Source: Taeniopygia guttata
Taxonomy: Eukaryota; Chordata; Aves; Passeriformes; Estrildidae
DNA: 64,000 nt
Reading direction: 5' to 3'
Assembly (NCBI RefSeq): GCF_048771995.1
Contig: NC_133027.1
Location: forward strand, 5,204,001 to 5,268,000
Positions within the stretch are counted from its first letter, which is position 1, and each line of letters begins with the position of its first letter. Below the pieces are notes generated by a model, which saw only the letters and a list, made by a program, of their open reading frames with translations, had not been told where the DNA came from and made no database searches. The position numbers were made by a program, and so were the translations under genes. Positions 59,601 through 64,000 of this stretch are shown piece by piece.

Positions 59601-62600
59601 TTTTTTTGGGAATTGCCATAATTGTGTGTCTTTCTCCTCGCAGAGCCCGAGGTGTTTGAGACTGTGCTGCCAATCACTGTCCTGGTGCTGAGCGATGAGG
59701 ATTTTCTCCAGGACGATGATAAGGATCAGGAAGTGTCCGTTCCCGAGGTGGAGCAGGAGTTGAAATTAAACAACAGCCTTTGCCTAAAAAATGAAGTGGA
59801 ACGTTCAAACGACAGCAGCAGTGTAGGCAATTGGGATGCAAACAAGACTGTTTCAAATGAAGATAATTGTATTAAGTACTCTGAGGAGAAATGGTTTGCT
59901 GAGAGTGTGTGTAACACATCAAAATTATCTTTAAGTGACGGGTGTGATGCAGACACGGATAAATATGGTCAAAATTGCATGTTACCTACATCGTCTTGCA
60001 AAACAGAGCTTCCAGAGATAGTGAAATACAGTGATGGAGAAGATTGTAGTGATAATGATGGCTTTCAGAAGATTCCTCCTCTCCTCTCCTCTGCTGACAG
60101 TGACAGAGCTGACACTTTGGAGACACTGGTGGTGGTACCCAAACATGAAGAAGAACCTGTCAGTATTGCAAGTGTTGTTTTTGATAGCAGTCCACAGAAA
60201 CAACCAGAAATCCACAAGGAATTTGAGATAATTGTTAAAATGGAAGGTAATATGTTAATAAAATTATTGCAAGAGTTTAGGAAATACAGTAAACCTTAAG
60301 CTTTTGAAATAAAAAAATGTATAGAAATGCTATGAAACTAATTTCTTTTAGAGTAAGCATTTCAAATTCGATTCATAAATGCAACAGAAGGAAAATATTG
60401 CCTGGAGTATGATCAGTTCTTTAACAGACTCCTGAGAAAGGCAGTGAAACTACAAAATGTTGGTACTTTTTCATTCTCCTCCAATGAGAAAAAGGGTGGC
60501 CTTGAGTAGGGAAATGTTCTCAAAATAAAAATGCAGAAAAAGCGTGAAATTTATGAGAATGGAGCATTAGAAAATTTTGGTGTTAGTTCTTTGACAGGCA
60601 TTCTGGCATAAAGGTGTTCTGTTAAAAACTGGGTGTGGTGTTGTCCTGTGAAATTCAGAGTCTTGAGTTAAAATAGAAAGTAGGAGAGAAGGTGGCTTCT
60701 AACTAGGAACAACATTTCAATGTTGGGGGCAGAGGGGAGCATGAGGAGAGGCATTAGGGGAAAAAATGGAGAGAGGGAAGTAATAAGGAAGCAGAAGTAA
60801 TGAAGAGCAAGCAAATAATTAGGCAATTTGGGATTATTACTATGACTTAATCATTAGTATTTGTGATTGTATGAAATGTGACTTTTTCTATCTCCTTGTA
60901 GATCCTGATTCCTCAAAGAATGGAGATAATGAAATTGATTACAGGAAAATAAGCAAATTTGAAGATGAAACTCTGAGTTCTCTTTTGGAACATGGCTTGA
61001 AAGAAGAAGAGAAATTTACCTATAATGGTTCTGATCCATATCTTAATGGATGTTCTCCTACTTTAAATGAACATATAGAAGATGTAGGGAAACCTGACAT
61101 GAATGCTTCTACTTCTGCTGAATCAAATGCTACTGGAGAGCATATTTACAAGATGTTAACACCATTCTCTAAGAAAAGATACCAGCACCAAGAAGCTGTT
61201 TCTTCTCATGCAAGCCCAAAAGAGTTCCAGAGCCAGCAAGAAGGATTAACATTGAGGAATGATAGCGTGACCATCACACCTCTTCCTAAAAGATCTTGTT
61301 TGACAAAGGAGAATGAAAGATTGAGTTTCAAGTGCAGATTTTGTAGTTCTGTGTTTAAATACAGCACGCACCTAAAGAAACATACTTATTCAGCTCATAA
61401 AGATAAGAAAATACATAAATGCTGCTTTTGTAAAAAAACTTTTTTCTTTTCTTTCAATCTTAAGAATCACCTTAAATTTCATAAGAAGATTGCTAGGTTG
61501 CAAAAGGCAAGAAAAAATAGAATAAGTGCAAGAAAAGGGAGGCAGAAAGGATCTGAAGGGGAATCTGAGACCAAGAAAAAAGAAAGTAAATACAAGAAAT
61601 TTTTCATTAAAATTGAAAGGGACTTTACACCTCTGGATGTGCCAGTTAGCTTTTCCTGCAGAATTTGTTTCTTTGTTTCATCCAGTCCTAGGAGTTTTAT
61701 TCATCACATGAAGGGACACAAGGAGAGACCACCTTACCAGTGCCCTCAGTGTGATTACTCCTGCAGCAGCTTCTCCTACCTGTTAAATCACATGTACTGG
61801 CATGCTGGCTATAAGCTCTACCAGTGCAGGTTCTGCACCTTTTTTTCACTGTATTTTGCAAGCATGGTGAGGCACAGCCACATCCACACAGGGGATACAC
61901 CATATTGCTGTGAGCTCTGCCAGGTGGCATTCACCAGCACCTCAGGCTTGGAGAGACACAGGAGGACACATGCAAGGACGGAAAGGTGCCAAGCACAGCA
62001 ACCTGACTGCCTGAGTAGGAGAAAGAGAACTGAAATTCCTCCAAAGACCTACCCATGTAATGAATGTAACCTGGTGTTCTACACTAAAGGACATCTCAGT
62101 TTTCACAAGAAATTTCATGAACAGTTTAAGGCTAATGGTTACACGAATCAGAGCAAGAAATACTGTAAAAGCAAAACAGGCAAAGCTGATGGTGGTTCTC
62201 AGGGCCATGTTTCTCACTCTCTTTTTGATACAGAAAATGATTGTCTGGGTGGGGGAATCCTGGCTTCAGAAGTGGAGTTTGAGCAAGCAGATGATGTGTG
62301 GGACAATAAGAAAATATACCTTGGAAAGAAATTCCTTGAAAACAGCCAAGGAAGCAACAGCCTGGCTACTACTGGAAGTAAATCAGAAGTTCCTCAGACC
62401 TCTTACCGAATGGACGCTGTCACTTACAAAGAAGAGCCTTTCTTCAAATCAGAGACCTCTCATTCACAAGTGCAAGATGATGCTTCATTTCATAACTTTG
62501 TGGAAAACTTGGATACAGATCCTTCTAATTTAAATACATTCCAAACATACAGATGCCAGCACTGCAGTTACACTACTGCTGTTCCTAACAACTTCAGGCT

Positions 62601-63549
62601 GCACCTGAAGATACATACGGATGAAAGACCATTCGTTTGTAAAGAGTGCAATGAGACGTTTAAGACATCAAACCATTTGCAGAAACACAGCCTTCTTCAT
62701 GTGAAAAATGGACAGGAGTTTGGAAGTTGCCTCTTTGTAGAGAGGTGTTTAGAGAATCTTGAACTGCATCGTGAAATCCAGAGAGGCACATATCCAGAAA
62801 GGGATTTTGATTCCTGCAAAGGCTTAAACAGCTCCTTGCTTGGTTCAGAGGTTTGGGCAGTTCAGCAAGGTGTTCAGAGGGGCACAGCAAATGACGTGCG
62901 AGCACGAAATCAGCCACTACTATATCAGTGTGCAGAGTGCAACTACGCTACTGGCATTTTAAGCAACCTGGAGCTCCACGTCAGAACTCACACAGGTGAG
63001 AAGCCCTACAGCTGTCCCATTTGTCAGAAGAAGTTCCGTACTTCCAGTCACCTCAAAAGGCACAGACTCACACATTTGAACTTGGGGCATTTCAAGTGCA
63101 TGAGCTGTGACTACTCAACCAACAAATGGCTGTCCTTGAAGCGGCACCTGGCTTCGCACACCGGGGAGGGAACCTCCTCTCCTGGCTGCCTCTACGAGCA
63201 CAAGGAGCTGCCTGTCAAGACATACAGGTGTGAGGAGTGTGGCTATTGCACAGCCCACAATGGGAACCTGAAGCTCCACATGAGGATCCACACGGGGGAG
63301 AAGCCGTTCCAGTGTGGGCAGTGCTCCCTGGCTTTCCGCACCTCCAGCCACCTCAAGCGCCACTTCCTGACCCACCTCAAGCTGCACTGCAGGAGGTGCA
63401 GGTATTCCACGGTGGATAAACACGCTTTCCAAAAGCACATAAAAACACACAAAAAGAAGTACAGGTGTGCAAAGTGTAATGTAGTGCTGCCCACCAAAAA
63501 ACTGATGGAGAAGCATAAGCAGCAGCACAAGGTTGGGATATCGGGTTGA
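59343..63549 (+). CDS. Multi-C2H2 zinc-finger protein, 16 fingers
   Basis: Probable nuclear DNA-binding protein. Three coding exons: 59343-59409, 59644-60246, 60902-63549; phases agree and introns are GT-AG. Total 3318 bases (1105 residues plus stop). Residues 1-22 are Ala/Pro-rich. Exon 2 encodes an acidic, Ser-rich region containing VLVLSDEDFLQDDDKDQE and no KRAB, SCAN or BTB domain. Fingers come in three blocks: seven at about 61327-62120, two at 62550-62700, seven at 62930-63520. Many alternate between a classical finger (RTSSHLKRH) and an atypical one with an aromatic after the second Cys (CxxCxY), as in REST, ZFP64 or ZNF142. A degenerate finger (GSCLFVERCLENLELH) follows block two. TGEKP linkers occur twice. 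The upstream ATG MPMEP is used because exon 1 splices in frame. I do not recognise the orthologue. Confidence 0.88.
59420..59447 (+). repeat. (GGGCC)n pentamer tract just after a splice donor
   Basis: About five GGGCC units begin roughly 12 bases after the exon 1 donor of the zinc-finger gene. Three-G runs at five-base spacing are compatible with G-quadruplex or hairpin formation in the RNA. Confidence 0.8.
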
Positions 63550-64000
63550 GAATTGGAAGTTGGTGCTTGGTTTTGGACAGGTTTGCATGTCCTGAATTTC
63601 TTCATGGCTTTATGTTCCTTTGCTGTGCCCAGAACAGTGGTTGGTAATGGATGCATCCAGCATTTTGGTCAAGAGAGTGAAACCTGGGGTACTGGTTTGC
63701 TGCAGGTGTTTGTGGGAACATCAATTCTAGCACAGGCTGTGCTGAAGATCTTGGAGACACTTTTCATCCCTGAGTAACTGCTTCAGTAGAGGTCAGTTAT
63801 TTTGGCCAGTGTTCATCTGTGTTTAAGGAGTTACTCTGCACCACTTATTTTCTTGTAAAAATTTAATAAGAAAAACTCTTTTCTAACTGAAAGAATGTGT
63901 AACGGGAGGGAAGGAAAAGCATGTTATATTTTGTAGTAATAACTTTTCATGTAAAAATTATCAGTGTATCTGGAGGCTAAATGCTACCTCCCATCTGCTG

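Overview
This window is ordinary vertebrate nuclear DNA, almost certainly from a bird. About 26 fragments of CR1 LINE 3' ends (the recurring motif around 'AACCATTCTGTGATTC' and its reverse complement) are scattered through introns and intergenic DNA. Genes are split into short exons with GT-AG borders, CpG-rich sequence is confined to promoters, and two stretches resemble avian retroviral LTRs. One of these has a TGTCCTGG start that points to Neoaves, perhaps a passerine; this is inference. There is no bacterial, organellar or CRISPR content.

Layout. (1) 2-7681, + strand: a nine-exon CYP2-family cytochrome P450, complete except for its first codons, which lie left of the window. (2) 9864-12733, - strand: CENPQ, a kinetochore protein, eight coding exons, tail to tail with the P450. 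(3) About 13490-13860: a CpG-rich bidirectional promoter with two inverted ZNF143-type sites and two NRF-1-type sites, shared by CENPQ (leftward) and MMUT (rightward). (4) 16006-30675, + strand: MMUT, mitochondrial methylmalonyl-CoA mutase, twelve coding exons, 740 residues. (5) 33320-39112, - strand: a four-exon opsin of the neuropsin (OPN5-like) group, 348 residues, tail to tail with MMUT. (6) About 39.2-59.2 kb: roughly 20 kb with no gene I can support; it holds CR1 fragments, two LTR-like stretches, a microsatellite and an A30 tract. (7) 59343-63549, + strand: a three-exon gene for a 1105-residue protein with 16 C2H2 zinc fingers, starting in a CpG island.

Functional relations. The genes do not form a pathway. 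MMUT acts in mitochondrial propionate and odd-chain catabolism, CENPQ in chromosome segregation, the opsin in non-visual photoreception, the P450 probably in ER oxidation of small lipophilic molecules, and the zinc-finger protein probably in transcriptional control. The only mechanistic link visible in the DNA is the shared CENPQ/MMUT promoter. All five reading frames join across consensus splice sites without frameshift or stop. I found no undescribed multi-gene system. The most unusual protein-level features are the opsin's Ile-Arg-Phe in place of the Glu/Asp-Arg-Tyr motif and a partly duplicated membrane anchor in the P450.
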